Positions 19,301-27,944 of a stretch of 44,540 nucleotides of DNA are shown here, piece by piece. The notes under the pieces are model-generated. The model searched no databases, was not told the DNA's origin, and worked only from the letters and a program-made list of their open reading frames with translations. How positions within the stretch are numbered: position 1 is the stretch's first letter; every line of letters begins with the position of its first letter. The translations under genes and the position numbers were made by a program. The stretch is from Lachnospiraceae bacterium (GTDB lineage Bacteria; Bacillota; Clostridia; Lachnospirales; Lachnospiraceae), in contig JAILAN010000003.1 in assembly GCA_024681595.1 (NCBI GenBank), forward strand, positions 1 through 44,540, written 5' to 3'.

Positions 19301-19759
19301 CTGACCGGGATCGCTGCTGATACATCTGATAATGAGATCGAGGAAGAGATAGATAAGAGTTTAAAGCCCAGCGGACTGGTAATTGATGACAGAAAGGTAA
19401 TAAAATATCTGGATTCGGCGGTGAGCGAGGATGCGAACGGAGTTACATCCGGGATAATCCCGGTTTCCGTTACGAAAAGCGGAGAGCTGACAAAAAACTC
19501 AAAAGTTATATCAGAAGATAAATATCAAACGTTATCTAAATACACGGACATGCTGACATCGCGGTTTGCCGGGATGATAATCGAGGGCAATAAAGAGATC
19601 CTGCCTGCCATAATGGGAGATAAGGATGCGTGCAGATATTGTTCCTACAGGGATATCTGTACATATGACGAGAAATGCGCGGGATACACGCACAAAAAAC
19701 TCGATAAGCTGTCTGATGAAGATGTTTTTGCCAGGATGGACGAAGAATGCCGGAAATGA
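16322..19759 (+). CDS. addB: ATP-dependent helicase/deoxyribonuclease subunit B
   Basis: AddB, with AddA, resects double-strand DNA ends for recombination repair. The 1145-residue protein starts MSLQFYMGESGSGKST with a Walker A at residues 8-15, and has a helicase-like body, a C-terminal RecB-type nuclease domain (KGRIDRIDICEKDG ... IKIIDYKSGSKD) and an iron-sulfur cluster site: one upstream cysteine in AMCQYAHF (C785) and three in CRYCSYRDIC (C1104, C1107, C1113), the known AddB arrangement. It begins 3 bases after the aminopeptidase stop and overlaps addA by 13 bases. The order addB-addA is the usual Firmicutes one. Confidence 0.97.
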   Translation: MSLQFYMGESGSGKSTRLYEEVNKWALNEPERNYLFIVPDQYTMSSQIELVRNSPCGGIMNVEVLSFQRLAHRVFEETGYMNGRSVLDDTGKSLILRAVASSVRDKMPFLGGNLDKTGFIHEIKSIISEFKQYDIPPEGIDRIVEASKGHGLIISKLNDIKTIYSAFNEHISSDFITTEETMTLLTEAVDDSDIVKNAVIILDGFTGFTPVQYRLIQRLLELTSKVIITITIDIKSGPYTTPSDHELFYLSKKTIRDIQKLSEEKNIVQLEDVKCDRVFRFQDNPEMAHLQKNIFRYDYEPYPGIPDSISICECDNIRSEIKNVCIRIKELVLSRGLCYRDVAVVCADLDSYADGFNNAGEIYDIPFFIDRNSSLKMNPFVEFLLSSLLVVRENFSYRSVMHFIKSGMMDEAVEDIDEFDNYILAHGIKGKSAYSRVFTASPSAERISADDMTEDDLSLLKRINSVRSNLMTGLNPLLEKNITASDITDCLLKIVDTYSVEDKLEKMKTEFEMTGQIEKASEYRQIYGLIIDLIGQIKSLIGEQMISLDEFIRILESGIEEIDIGRIPGGVDRVTVGDITRSRISNIKVLFLMGVNDGNIPMANTKGGIISDIDREFLKEQKIELAPTPSEQIYTQRLYLYMIMSKPTSKLVISYSRAGNDGKSIKESYLISQIRDIFPNLELQRPDRETDEFGSLTGMKDAMILYADALREYADNDLEIITREEMATLGAVLKDDNTCSQIAESLENTAFFEYKHHPLTAQIAEDLYGKLLTNSVSRLEQFAMCQYAHFLRYGLRLKERQEFTFERKDLGTVYHEILSEYAQNLGKEGYSWTDCPKDVSERILSDSVRDVCTRYGSTILYSTYSNRWTVQRIEEIMTRTVNVLKRQLQGGEFIPEGFETDFSRNIRLDKDKEMRIKGRIDRIDICEKDGSLYIKIIDYKSGSKDIELDSLFYGLQLQQPVYMMEAIKQMAVRHPDCIPRMAAMFYYHIDDPILTGIAADTSDNEIEEEIDKSLKPSGLVIDDRKVIKYLDSAVSEDANGVTSGIIPVSVTKSGELTKNSKVISEDKYQTLSKYTDMLTSRFAGMIIEGNKEILPAIMGDKDACRYCSYRDICTYDEKCAGYTHKKLDKLSDEDVFARMDEECRK

Positions 19760-22700
19760 AATTTACCGATGAACAACAGAATGTGATAGATGTTCGAAAT
19801 TCGGACGTACTGGTCAGTGCCGCAGCCGGCTCGGGCAAGACGGCTGTTTTGGTCGAGCGCATAATCAGGCGGATCCTGGATGATAATGAACGGCTGTCAG
19901 TGGACAGGCTGCTGGTCGTAACTTTTACGGAGGCAGCTGCCGCCCAGATGCGTCAGAGGATCGGGGATGCCATCAAAGATAAGCTTAAAGCTGATCCGGA
20001 TAACGATCATCTTCAGCAGCAGTCATCATTGCTTTATAAGGCCCAGATATCGACTATTCACAGCTTTTGCTTGAATATCATCAGGAACAATTTCGACAGG
20101 ATCGGACTGGATCCTTCCTTCTCTGTCGGAGATGAGACAGAACTTAAAATGCTTAAAGAGGATGTCATGGATGCCCTTTTTGAGCGACTGTATGAAGAGG
20201 AAAACAGCTCGTTCACAGATTGTGTTAAGTATTTTTGTAATTCGGCAGATGATAAAAGGCTACGTGAACTGGTATTAAAGCTTTCTGAAACATCCGACGG
20301 GTATCCGTGGCCGCAGCAGTGGCTGGATGAATTGGACTCACCGGCTGAAAGATATATGGGTTATCTTCTTGATCATACCGGTTACAGGATCAAAGATGCG
20401 CTCAACATGGCTCGCAAAGCTCTGGATATTGCTCTGTCTCCTATGGGCCCTTACGGATATGAACAGAATTTAAGGGATGACATATCCCTTATAGAGAGCC
20501 TTAATAACCTAAGTACATATGAGGATATCCATTCATTTTTCCTCAATAATCCGGGGCTAAGCAGGCTGTCCGGTAAAGCGGGCGATGATGTTTCCGATGA
20601 ACTTAAGGAACGTGTCAAAGAACTAAGAAACGGATACAAGGATATAGTCTTTGGAACGAAGGTCAGCTCTATAAAACGCTATTATGAGACCGAACCGGAG
20701 ACTGAACAGAGGCAAAACGAGCAGATACGCCCGTATTTAAGTGCGCTGGCTGCCCTTAGCAGGGAATTCCTGAGGGATTATACTGCGGCTAAGACTGACA
20801 GAGGGATCATCAGCTTTTCGGATATGGAGCATTATGCTCTTAATATTCTGTATGAGGTTGATGAAAAGGGCTATCCTCTAACGGATGATACGGGCAAATG
20901 GAAAGTCACCGAGGTTGCCGGAATGTACCGTAATGCTTTTGACGAGATCCTTATGGATGAGTATCAGGACTGTAACCGTGTTCAGGAACTGATCATATCG
21001 GCTGTAGCGGGTGATGAAGACGGCAGATATAACCGTTTTATGGTCGGTGATATAAAGCAGTCGATATATAAATTCCGTTTAGCATCACCTGAGTTATTTA
21101 TTGAAAAATACAAAAGTTATGAAATCTATGACCCACAAAGTCAAAAAACCGGCTCACATGTCCGTATAGATCTTCACAGTAATTTCCGGAGCAGAAAAAC
21201 CGTTATAAATACGGTAAATGACTTATTCGGTCAAATCATGCACGAGGAAATCGGAAATGTCGAATATGATGAAACGGCTGTTCTTAATTATCATGGAGAC
21301 TATCCCGGTGAATCATCAGACACAGGTGATAAAACCCCTTCCGGATATGAAACACAGATACTGTTATCTAATAAGAATACGGACACGGACGGGTTATCCG
21401 AAGCCAGAATGATAGCTTCAAAGATCAGGGAGCTTAAGAGCAGCTTTCTGGTCACCGAGGACAAAGAGACCGGTAAAATGCGCCCGCTTAAGTATGGGGA
21501 TATCGTTATATTACTAAGATCCATGACGGATGTGGCAGCTGCGATTAACAAAGTCTTTTCAGAGGAAGGCATTCCGTGTCATATGAGCCTTAAGACAGGC
21601 TTTTTTGAGGCCAGGGAGATACAGGATATCATCCATATGCTTAAGGTCATAGACAATCCGCTTCAGGAGACGGCTTTGTTCGGTGCAATGACATCATTCT
21701 TCGGCGGATTATCTGATGAGGATGTCGCGGTTATCAGGACCAAAGGAAACGGCCCTGATCTGTACAGGCAGGCATTGTCATTAAGGAACGACTATCCAAA
21801 GACAGGAAGATTCCTTGATCTTATCGACAGATTCAGAAAACTCGCAGTATACACCCCCATACATGAACTGATATCAGAACTGGTATTTGATACGGGATAT
21901 ATGGAGCATGTGGGTGCCATGGCTGCCGGACTGCAGCGAAAAGCCAATATCCATATGCTGATAGAGCGGGCAGCTGATTATGAGAGCTCATCCTACAAGG
22001 GACTGTTTAACTTTGTGCGGTATATAAGCAAGATAAAGGATACCGAAACTGATACCGGAGAGGCAGATGTTCTGGATGAAAACGCCGATGTAGTCAGGAT
22101 AATGACCATTCATAAGAGCAAGGGCCTGGAGTTTCCCGTATGTTTTCTGTCAGGAATACACAAACAGTTTAACCAGCAGGATTTAAGAGGCGATCTGCTC
22201 ATAGATATAGATAACGGTGCAGGGGCTGCCTTCATCGATACTCAAAGAAGGATCAAGACCGATACCCTACGCAAAAAGGTTGCAGCACTTAAGATGCGAA
22301 ACGATATGACCGGCGAGGAACTGAGGGTGCTTTATGTCGCCATGACACGCGCCAGGGAAAAGCTCATAATAACCGGAACAGTAGATCGTGATAAACACGA
22401 GAAATATCTTGAAGGACCTATGTCACTGTTTGATGCGATGTCATATTATGATATGCTGTATCCTATGCTGAAGGATGCCGTATTTGTGGATGATGAGGAT
22501 ATCAGAGCCACACAGAGGACAGAGGCCTTATCGAGGCTTGAACTGTGCGGAGAACTGCGCAAGCAGATAGCAGCTGTCGGACATACAGGAAAACTGCATG
22601 AGAGACTTAAAGACAGGTTTGCCAGGGTATATCCCCATCCTGAATTATCGGACCTTATCGTTAAAACGAGCGTATCGGAGCTTAAAAAGGCTTATCTTGA

Positions 22701-23334
22701 TTCTGAATTTACCCGGGAACTGTTTACGCCGGGGGATGATCTCTCAGACCTTAGTGCAGCTCGTACTCACTCTGGATCAACACTAAATTCCGAACAAAAT
22801 GATCGAAAGGAAGCAACCGGCAGCCGGATGTCCGGCACAGACAGGGGATCCGCTTATCATAAGATCATGGAACTTCTGGATTTTACGGACACTGATATTA
22901 AATCACAGATTAATAAATTTATAAATAACGGGCTTATTTCAAATGACTGGGCGGAGGCTGTGAACACAGACAAAATACGTCATTTCACGGAATCCGATAT
23001 AGGAAAGAGAATGGCCAAAGCCCAGGAAAACAGGACACTTCGTAGAGAGCAGCCCTTCATGCTCGGGATCAGTGCCGACAGGGTCAAAGAAGGATGGCCG
23101 GATACGGAGACAGTACTTTTGCAGGGAATTATAGATGTCTTTTTTGAAGAGGACGGGGGCATAATCCTCCTTGATTACAAAACAGATGTTATCAAAACCC
23201 CGGAGGAGCTAAGTAAACGATACAGGATTCAGCTTGATTATTATGCGGAAGCTTTGGAACGCGTTATTGGCAAGCCCGTCAGGGAAAAGATCCTTTATTC
23301 GTTCTGCCTGGAGCAAAGCGTTATCCTTGAATAG
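19747..23334 (+). CDS. addA: ATP-dependent helicase/nuclease subunit A
   Basis: AddA is the 3'-5' UvrD-type motor and one nuclease of the AddAB end-resection complex. The 1195-residue protein has FTDEQQNVID (Q motif), Walker A AAGSGKT (26-32), motif Ia VVTFTEAAAAQMRQRI, Walker B LMDEYQDCN, GDIKQSIYKFR, DLHSNFRS, the later IMTIHKSKGLEFPV and LYVAMTRAREKL motifs, and a C-terminal nuclease domain with LQGIIDVFFEEDG and ILLDYKTD. Its start overlaps the end of addB by 13 bases; an alternative ATG at 19756 overlaps the addB stop as ATGA. Either way translation is coupled, as expected for equimolar subunits. Length is typical for Clostridia. Confidence 0.97.
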   Translation: MPEMKFTDEQQNVIDVRNSDVLVSAAAGSGKTAVLVERIIRRILDDNERLSVDRLLVVTFTEAAAAQMRQRIGDAIKDKLKADPDNDHLQQQSSLLYKAQISTIHSFCLNIIRNNFDRIGLDPSFSVGDETELKMLKEDVMDALFERLYEEENSSFTDCVKYFCNSADDKRLRELVLKLSETSDGYPWPQQWLDELDSPAERYMGYLLDHTGYRIKDALNMARKALDIALSPMGPYGYEQNLRDDISLIESLNNLSTYEDIHSFFLNNPGLSRLSGKAGDDVSDELKERVKELRNGYKDIVFGTKVSSIKRYYETEPETEQRQNEQIRPYLSALAALSREFLRDYTAAKTDRGIISFSDMEHYALNILYEVDEKGYPLTDDTGKWKVTEVAGMYRNAFDEILMDEYQDCNRVQELIISAVAGDEDGRYNRFMVGDIKQSIYKFRLASPELFIEKYKSYEIYDPQSQKTGSHVRIDLHSNFRSRKTVINTVNDLFGQIMHEEIGNVEYDETAVLNYHGDYPGESSDTGDKTPSGYETQILLSNKNTDTDGLSEARMIASKIRELKSSFLVTEDKETGKMRPLKYGDIVILLRSMTDVAAAINKVFSEEGIPCHMSLKTGFFEAREIQDIIHMLKVIDNPLQETALFGAMTSFFGGLSDEDVAVIRTKGNGPDLYRQALSLRNDYPKTGRFLDLIDRFRKLAVYTPIHELISELVFDTGYMEHVGAMAAGLQRKANIHMLIERAADYESSSYKGLFNFVRYISKIKDTETDTGEADVLDENADVVRIMTIHKSKGLEFPVCFLSGIHKQFNQQDLRGDLLIDIDNGAGAAFIDTQRRIKTDTLRKKVAALKMRNDMTGEELRVLYVAMTRAREKLIITGTVDRDKHEKYLEGPMSLFDAMSYYDMLYPMLKDAVFVDDEDIRATQRTEALSRLELCGELRKQIAAVGHTGKLHERLKDRFARVYPHPELSDLIVKTSVSELKKAYLDSEFTRELFTPGDDLSDLSAARTHSGSTLNSEQNDRKEATGSRMSGTDRGSAYHKIMELLDFTDTDIKSQINKFINNGLISNDWAEAVNTDKIRHFTESDIGKRMAKAQENRTLRREQPFMLGISADRVKEGWPDTETVLLQGIIDVFFEEDGGIILLDYKTDVIKTPEELSKRYRIQLDYYAEALERVIGKPVREKILYSFCLEQSVILE

Positions 23335-23405
23335 CTGATCATGGGTGCGAGCCCTGAAAAAGTGATAAATAAGTAATAGTAGGAAATCGTAAAGAGGTAG
23401 AAGCT

Positions 23406-25145
23406 ATGAACAAATATATTCAGAAGATCAAACAGTCATTCGGATATGCCGGGGCGCTCAGTCATTCACATCCGGTGACATTTACGATACTGATCCTTGA
23501 TACGATCGCTCTGACACTGCTTTCTTTTTGTGAAGGGCTGTTTCGTCATATTTGGAGTTCAGGGAGTGTCAGGGATGATCTTGAGAGACTGTTCGGACAT
23601 CTGAGCTTGTGGCTTTTTATGCTCCTTTTTGCGGTTTTTCTGATGGAGAGCATACTTGGAAAGGAGAGGATCATCTTAAAGACTGTGATCGTATCCGCAT
23701 CAGCCCTTGTCACCTTTTTTCATTCAGCGCTGATATCAGGTACGCTCCTTTTACGGGATGAGTTTAAAGCGATGGCCCGGGAACTGGGAGATGACAGGCT
23801 GATCCTTTTTACCGTCGGGTATTTTTCCGTTATTTCATTGCTTGCAGTGTTTTTCTGTTACAGGAAGCTTGAGAATGATTTTTCTCTGGCAGAGTATCTT
23901 TTGGGCGTGCTCTCAGGCGGATTTCTGGTTTCGGTCATATATTGCGTTGTTACTATAGGAGCCCTTACTCTGACATTCGTGTTTACAGAGCTGTTATTCG
24001 GGGATTTTGAGGATATCTTCCTGCCCATGTTTGCGATCATATCAGGCCTTTACTATGGCAGTGCGGTCATCTACGTAGTCTCAAACAGCGAAAAGGAGGT
24101 TCCAAGGTTTGTAGATATTCTGTTCAGGTATGTTCTTTATGGAATGTCCCTGGCAGCTTACGTTATAGTGTATCTATACATATTCAAGATAACGGTCCTT
24201 TCAAAATTTCCGTCAAACAGCGTATACGGGATACTCACAGCTCTGTTTTGTTTTTCCATACCGCTTGCATATCTTAACTGCTATAAAGAGGAGGGATTTA
24301 TCGGCCGGATATCCCGGATCCTTCCGTATATTTTCGCTCCCCTGCTGATCCTTCAGTCATATACGATCATAGTAAGGATCAACCAATACGGTCTTACGGA
24401 TTCCAGATATCTGGGCATCGTTTTCATATGTATAGAAGCAATGTACATTATCTGGTACGCCGTCAAAAAGGAGAGCTTAAAGAACCTGTTTGTAGTTCTG
24501 GCGGTGATATGCTTTATCCTGACGCTGGTGCCGGGAACGAATGTATATGCCGTTCCAAGGTTCGCGCAGACCCGCACCTTTGAAAAGCTGATCAAATGGG
24601 ATGAGGACGATCTCAGTCAGAAACAGGTAAAAAGGCTGCTGGCAGCATATGACTATCTCAGACGCAATGATAAAGGCAAGGTTTATCTTGAAAAGAACTA
24701 TTCAGCTGATGAGCTGGAGATCATAAAGGATCTAGGAGTCAAGACGGACGGAAACTACCATGGCGTGAGTGAATATGTTGACTACAGGTGCCATTCGGCG
24801 AAGCTGGACGTTTCCGGATATGACAGCTTTTATACTGTCGGAATATCAATGTACAGAGCAGATAATGAGGAAAACGTAGACCTTGAAAATATCGAACTGC
24901 AAGTCAGGGAGCTGGGAAACTCGTATACGGTATCCAATGAGGATAATGTGACATTCAATGCGGTTAAACTGGTAAAACTGCTTAAAAGTGACGAATATGC
25001 CGGGAACGAATATAAATATGGCGAGGAACCGCTGATATATGAGCAATCCGGACGATGCTTTGTAATAACCGGAGCATCTTTATCTTACGATAAAATAACA
25101 GATGATGTTTATTCTCTGAGCCTGGATGGCTACCTGCTGGAGTAG
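23406..25145 (+). CDS. DUF4153-type polytopic membrane protein
   Basis: The 579-residue protein has about 10-11 hydrophobic segments over residues 1-400, followed by a soluble C-terminal domain of about 180 residues (from RTFEKLIKWDEDDL onward) containing KQVKRLLAAYDYLRR and a beta-rich end. This layout and the N-terminal SFGYAGALSHSHPVT stretch fit the uncharacterised DUF4153 family of Firmicutes. AGAGG lies before the ATG. It is 72 bases after addA on the same strand and convergent with the LysR gene, with only 18 bases between the two stop codons and no hairpin there. No transport motif is recognisable. Confidence 0.8.
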   Translation: MNKYIQKIKQSFGYAGALSHSHPVTFTILILDTIALTLLSFCEGLFRHIWSSGSVRDDLERLFGHLSLWLFMLLFAVFLMESILGKERIILKTVIVSASALVTFFHSALISGTLLLRDEFKAMARELGDDRLILFTVGYFSVISLLAVFFCYRKLENDFSLAEYLLGVLSGGFLVSVIYCVVTIGALTLTFVFTELLFGDFEDIFLPMFAIISGLYYGSAVIYVVSNSEKEVPRFVDILFRYVLYGMSLAAYVIVYLYIFKITVLSKFPSNSVYGILTALFCFSIPLAYLNCYKEEGFIGRISRILPYIFAPLLILQSYTIIVRINQYGLTDSRYLGIVFICIEAMYIIWYAVKKESLKNLFVVLAVICFILTLVPGTNVYAVPRFAQTRTFEKLIKWDEDDLSQKQVKRLLAAYDYLRRNDKGKVYLEKNYSADELEIIKDLGVKTDGNYHGVSEYVDYRCHSAKLDVSGYDSFYTVGISMYRADNEENVDLENIELQVRELGNSYTVSNEDNVTFNAVKLVKLLKSDEYAGNEYKYGEEPLIYEQSGRCFVITGASLSYDKITDDVYSLSLDGYLLE

Positions 25146-25163
25146 GTTCGGATAATACAAACT

Positions 25164-26039
25164 TCAGATCTTTACTATGCTGTCCCAGAATTCTCCGGCG
25201 AGTTTGGATAATTTGTGCTCCTTGCTGCGCACACAGACATAAGTGGCACTGACGCTGGGGTGAGTGATCTTTTTGATAACTATGCCATCGCTGATATAGT
25301 CGGCAACAGCAGCGGGAAAGATTGAGATTCCCAGACCGTGCCGTGTCAGTTCGATGGCATTTTGCATGTGAGCAAGGCGGCATTTGACCTTGGGTTCTAT
25401 ACCTAGCGGTGCAAACCAGTCCTCGATCTCCTTTAGTCTTGAGGCCCTTGACGGGATGAGCAGATCATGGCCCTCCAGTTCTCTGAGGTCTATGTTCTGA
25501 CCTTTTCTGGCGGCCAGGGGATGATCCGCCGGGATCATGGCAACCCAAGGCTCCCTGTATACATCTATTCCGACCAGCTCTTCCTGATCATACGGGGCCG
25601 TAATAACGGCTATCTCACACAGCCCGTTGCGGACCCTTTGAACAACGTCATCAGTGTTACCGTTCCAAAGATTATATTCGACATCGGGATATCGGGATGA
25701 AAAATCGGATATCCATTTGGAGATTATCTTCGGTGCACTGCCTTCAACAGCGGCCAGATAGAGGATTCCCTTTAATCCTCCGCTCATGTCTTTGATATCC
25801 TCAACCGACCGCTCGGACAATGCCAGTATCTGCAGAGCATACTGCCTGAACCGGACACCTGCCTCGGTCAGGGAGACACCGTTGTTCTTCCTTATGAATA
25901 ATGCAGTACCCAGTTCTTCTTCAAGATCCCTTATCTGCCGGCTTAAGGGCGGTTGGGCTATCAACAGCTTATCAGCAGCCCGCGTGAGGCTTCCTTCTTC
26001 CGCTACCGTCAGGAAATATCTGATATGTCTTAATTCCAT
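25164..26039 (-). CDS. LysR-family transcriptional regulator
   Basis: I place the start at 26039 (MELRHIRYFLTVAEEG), where GGAG lies 7 bases upstream and the N-terminus matches the family; an upstream reading adds 25 residues of non-family sequence. The 291-residue protein has the LysR winged helix-turn-helix (LTRAADKLLIAQPPLSRQIRDLEEELG, read as two halves LTRAADKLLIAQPPLS and RQIRDLEEELG), then a periplasmic-binding-protein-like effector domain from about residue 90. The effector is unknown. It has a strong promoter (TTGACT, 17 bases, perfect TATAAT) that overlaps a divergent promoter for a 21-codon gene, the classic arrangement of a LysR regulator and its target. Confidence 0.95.
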   Translation of the reverse strand: MELRHIRYFLTVAEEGSLTRAADKLLIAQPPLSRQIRDLEEELGTALFIRKNNGVSLTEAGVRFRQYALQILALSERSVEDIKDMSGGLKGILYLAAVEGSAPKIISKWISDFSSRYPDVEYNLWNGNTDDVVQRVRNGLCEIAVITAPYDQEELVGIDVYREPWVAMIPADHPLAARKGQNIDLRELEGHDLLIPSRASRLKEIEDWFAPLGIEPKVKCRLAHMQNAIELTRHGLGISIFPAAVADYISDGIVIKKITHPSVSATYVCVRSKEHKLSKLAGEFWDSIVKI

Positions 26040-26096
26040 TTCATTTCTCCGAAGATCAATAGTTACACCATACTCTAAAGGTATTGCCGATATCTT

Positions 26097-26125
26097 ATTA
26101 TATGTATTTTGCACTAACGAGTCAA
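26097..26125 (-). promoter_or_regulatory. Promoter of the LysR gene
   Basis: On the minus strand TTGACT (26120-26125), a 17-base spacer and TATAAT (26097-26102) form a near-consensus promoter, with a start site near 26090. Confidence 0.7.
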
Positions 26126-26136
26126 GGTGCTACGAT
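26108..26136 (+). promoter_or_regulatory. Divergent overlapping promoter of the 21-codon gene
   Basis: On the plus strand TTTGCA (26108-26113), a 17-base spacer and TACGAT (26131-26136), preceded by TG as an extended -10, overlap the LysR promoter face to face. The boxes are weak, as expected for an activator-dependent promoter. Confidence 0.4.
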
Positions 26137-26159
26137 TAGATCAGAAAGAGGGAAACAGC

Positions 26160-26179
26160 CCGGTATCAGGGGATATCGG
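26160..26179 (+). promoter_or_regulatory. Leader hairpin before the 21-codon gene
   Basis: CCGGTATC (26160-26167) pairs with GATATCGG (26172-26179) around loop AGGG, with one G-U pair. It begins about 17 bases after the predicted start site and ends 16 bases before the AAGGAGG ribosome binding site. Confidence 0.5.
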
Positions 26180-26208
26180 AGGAACTAATCACATAAGGAG
26201 GTAACACC

Positions 26209-26274
26209 ATGAAGAAGATCATATCAGCTATAGAAGCAGTACTGGAAGAATATTACGAGACATTTGCAAGATAA
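26209..26274 (+). CDS. Small ORF, 21-residue amphipathic peptide
   Basis: A perfect Shine-Dalgarno AAGGAGG (26195-26201) sits 7 bases before an ATG opening a 21-codon frame that ends in TAA. The peptide begins MKKIISAIEAVL and ends EEYYETFAR. It has a lysine pair at the start, then hydrophobic residues (I, I, I, V, L, Y, F) spaced 3-4 apart among acidic ones, so it would form a short amphipathic helix. There is no cleavable signal or long hydrophobic run. It has a candidate promoter, a leader hairpin and a strong terminator of its own, and is divergent from the LysR gene. I do not recognise it. It may be a small regulatory or membrane-associated peptide, or the coding part of a dual-function RNA. 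Confidence 0.6.
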   Translation: MKKIISAIEAVLEEYYETFAR

Positions 26275-26339
26275 TCCTTTTTAAAGAAACAAATCCCACA
26301 CCATCATGCAGGGATGAAACGTGCTGTGTTTGAATTAAG

Positions 26340-26372
26340 AAAAACTCCGGATTTTGAAGATCCGGAGTTTTT
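26340..26372. terminator. Strong bidirectional terminator
   Basis: AAAAACTCCGGAT (26340-26352) and ATCCGGAGTTTTT (26360-26372) form a perfect 13-bp stem around a 7-base loop. The A and T runs allow termination of the 21-codon transcript and of the convergent malQ gene. Confidence 0.88.
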
Positions 26373-26388
26373 CTGTGATTATAGAATA

Positions 26389-27915
26389 TTATTTTTTCTT
26401 TACGGTTTTCTTAACGGGTAACCGGTGGTATACAGCAGCCGCCTCACGCATTTTTGATGCCAGCTCATCTGTCAGCATTCCGGGCAGCAGCCTCCACTTC
26501 CAATTGATACCCAGAGTAGAAGGGGTATTAATCTTGGCTTCGTTGCCGAGTCCCAGATAATCCTGAATGGGAAAAATGGCGGTATCAGCAGCCGAAGCCA
26601 TTCCCGTTCGGATATAGTTCCAGGCTATATCGTTATTTCCCTTGAAGTTCATGTACTTGCGGATATAGTCACGCTGGGCGGGTTTAAGGTATTTCTTAAA
26701 CCAGGCTGTGATCGTATCATTATCGTGAGTTCCTGTATATACCACGCAGTTATGATCATAGGTAAAGGGAGCGTGCTCAGATATCTCATCTGCTTCAAAT
26801 CCGAACATCATGATCTTCATGTTGGGATATCCGCATTTTTTGATAAGGCGTCTGACCGAAGGAGTGATGAATCCAAGATCCTCAGCGATAACGGGTTTGT
26901 CCTTGAAATTCTCCCTGACTACACTGAAAAGGTCCCAACCCGGGCCCTTGACCCACTTTCCGCCTCTGGCATTCTTATCACCGTAGGGGATGCTGTAGTA
27001 ATCCTGGAATCCTCTGAAATGATCTATACGTACTACGTCATAGAGATCAAAGCACATCTTAAAGCGTCTGATCCACCATTCATAGCCTGTCTTTTTGTGG
27101 TAATCCCAATCATACAGAGGATTGCCCCAGAGCTGTCCGTCTTCGGTAAAACAGTCAGGCGGACATCCTGCTACGGCTGTGGGATATCCCGAACTATCCA
27201 ACTGGAACAGCTTAGGATCAGCCCATGTATCGGCACTGTCTAATGCCACATAGATAGGAATGTCACCTATGATCTTTATCCCCTTACTGTTGGCGTATTT
27301 TTTAAGATCCTTCCACTGGGTGTAAAAAAGGTATTGGATAAACTCATAGAAAACTATGTCCCCGGCACATTTTTTCGACCATTTATCGAGTGCGGTCTTA
27401 TTCCTTAGCCTGATATCTTCAGGCCAGTTAAGATAACTGACAGATCCGTTTGCGTCCTTTATGGCCATGTATGTTGCATAGTTTACGAGCCATTTTTTGT
27501 TTTTTGAAACAAATCTTGTAAATCCGGGATCATTTTCAATACCGCTGTTAGCAAAGGCTTTTTTTAGGACCTTAAAGCGGGAATTGTATATTTTAGCGTA
27601 ATCGACGTATTCGGGATTGCCGTTCTTTTTTATGTTGTCGCCCCAGTCATGAGAGGAGATATCCTTAGCGGTTATCCAGCCTTTTTTGACCAGATCATCA
27701 AGGTCGATAAAATACGGATTTCCGGCAAACGTAGAAAATGACTGATAGGGCGAATCCCCGTAGCTGGTTGGGCCGAGCGGCAGTATCTGCCAGTATGTCT
27801 GACCGGCTTTATTCAAAAAGTCAACAAATTTATATGCTTCTTTGCCGAAGCATCCGATTCCGTATTTTCCCGGCAATGAAAATACCGGCATTAATACACC
27901 ACAGGCTCTATCCAT
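26389..27915 (-). CDS. malQ: 4-alpha-glucanotransferase (amylomaltase)
   Basis: MalQ transfers alpha-1,4-glucan segments between maltooligosaccharides in maltodextrin and glycogen use. I start it at 27915 (MDRACGVLMPVFSLPGKYGIGCFG), where GGGAG precedes the ATG by 7 bases; an upstream reading adds 22 non-family residues. The 508-residue GH77 protein shows LPLGPTSYGDSPYQSFSTFAGNPYFIDL (in parts LPLGPTSYGDSPYQS and FSTFAGNPYFIDL), the nucleophile region VVRIDHFRGF, the acid/base VIAEDLGF, and YTGTHDNDTI. It has its own promoter with a LacI-type palindrome in the spacer, just after the thiN stop codon. The 3' end lies 17 bases from a shared terminator. An isolated malQ is common in Clostridia. 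Confidence 0.96.
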   Translation of the reverse strand: MDRACGVLMPVFSLPGKYGIGCFGKEAYKFVDFLNKAGQTYWQILPLGPTSYGDSPYQSFSTFAGNPYFIDLDDLVKKGWITAKDISSHDWGDNIKKNGNPEYVDYAKIYNSRFKVLKKAFANSGIENDPGFTRFVSKNKKWLVNYATYMAIKDANGSVSYLNWPEDIRLRNKTALDKWSKKCAGDIVFYEFIQYLFYTQWKDLKKYANSKGIKIIGDIPIYVALDSADTWADPKLFQLDSSGYPTAVAGCPPDCFTEDGQLWGNPLYDWDYHKKTGYEWWIRRFKMCFDLYDVVRIDHFRGFQDYYSIPYGDKNARGGKWVKGPGWDLFSVVRENFKDKPVIAEDLGFITPSVRRLIKKCGYPNMKIMMFGFEADEISEHAPFTYDHNCVVYTGTHDNDTITAWFKKYLKPAQRDYIRKYMNFKGNNDIAWNYIRTGMASAADTAIFPIQDYLGLGNEAKINTPSTLGINWKWRLLPGMLTDELASKMREAAAVYHRLPVKKTVKKK

Positions 27916-27944
27916 AGTTTTCTCCCATTTATATGATGAGGTAC

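Noticed and set aside
25146-25163. Terminator between the convergent DUF4153 and LysR genes
   Set aside because: The 18 bases between the stop codons contain no inverted repeat or T run.
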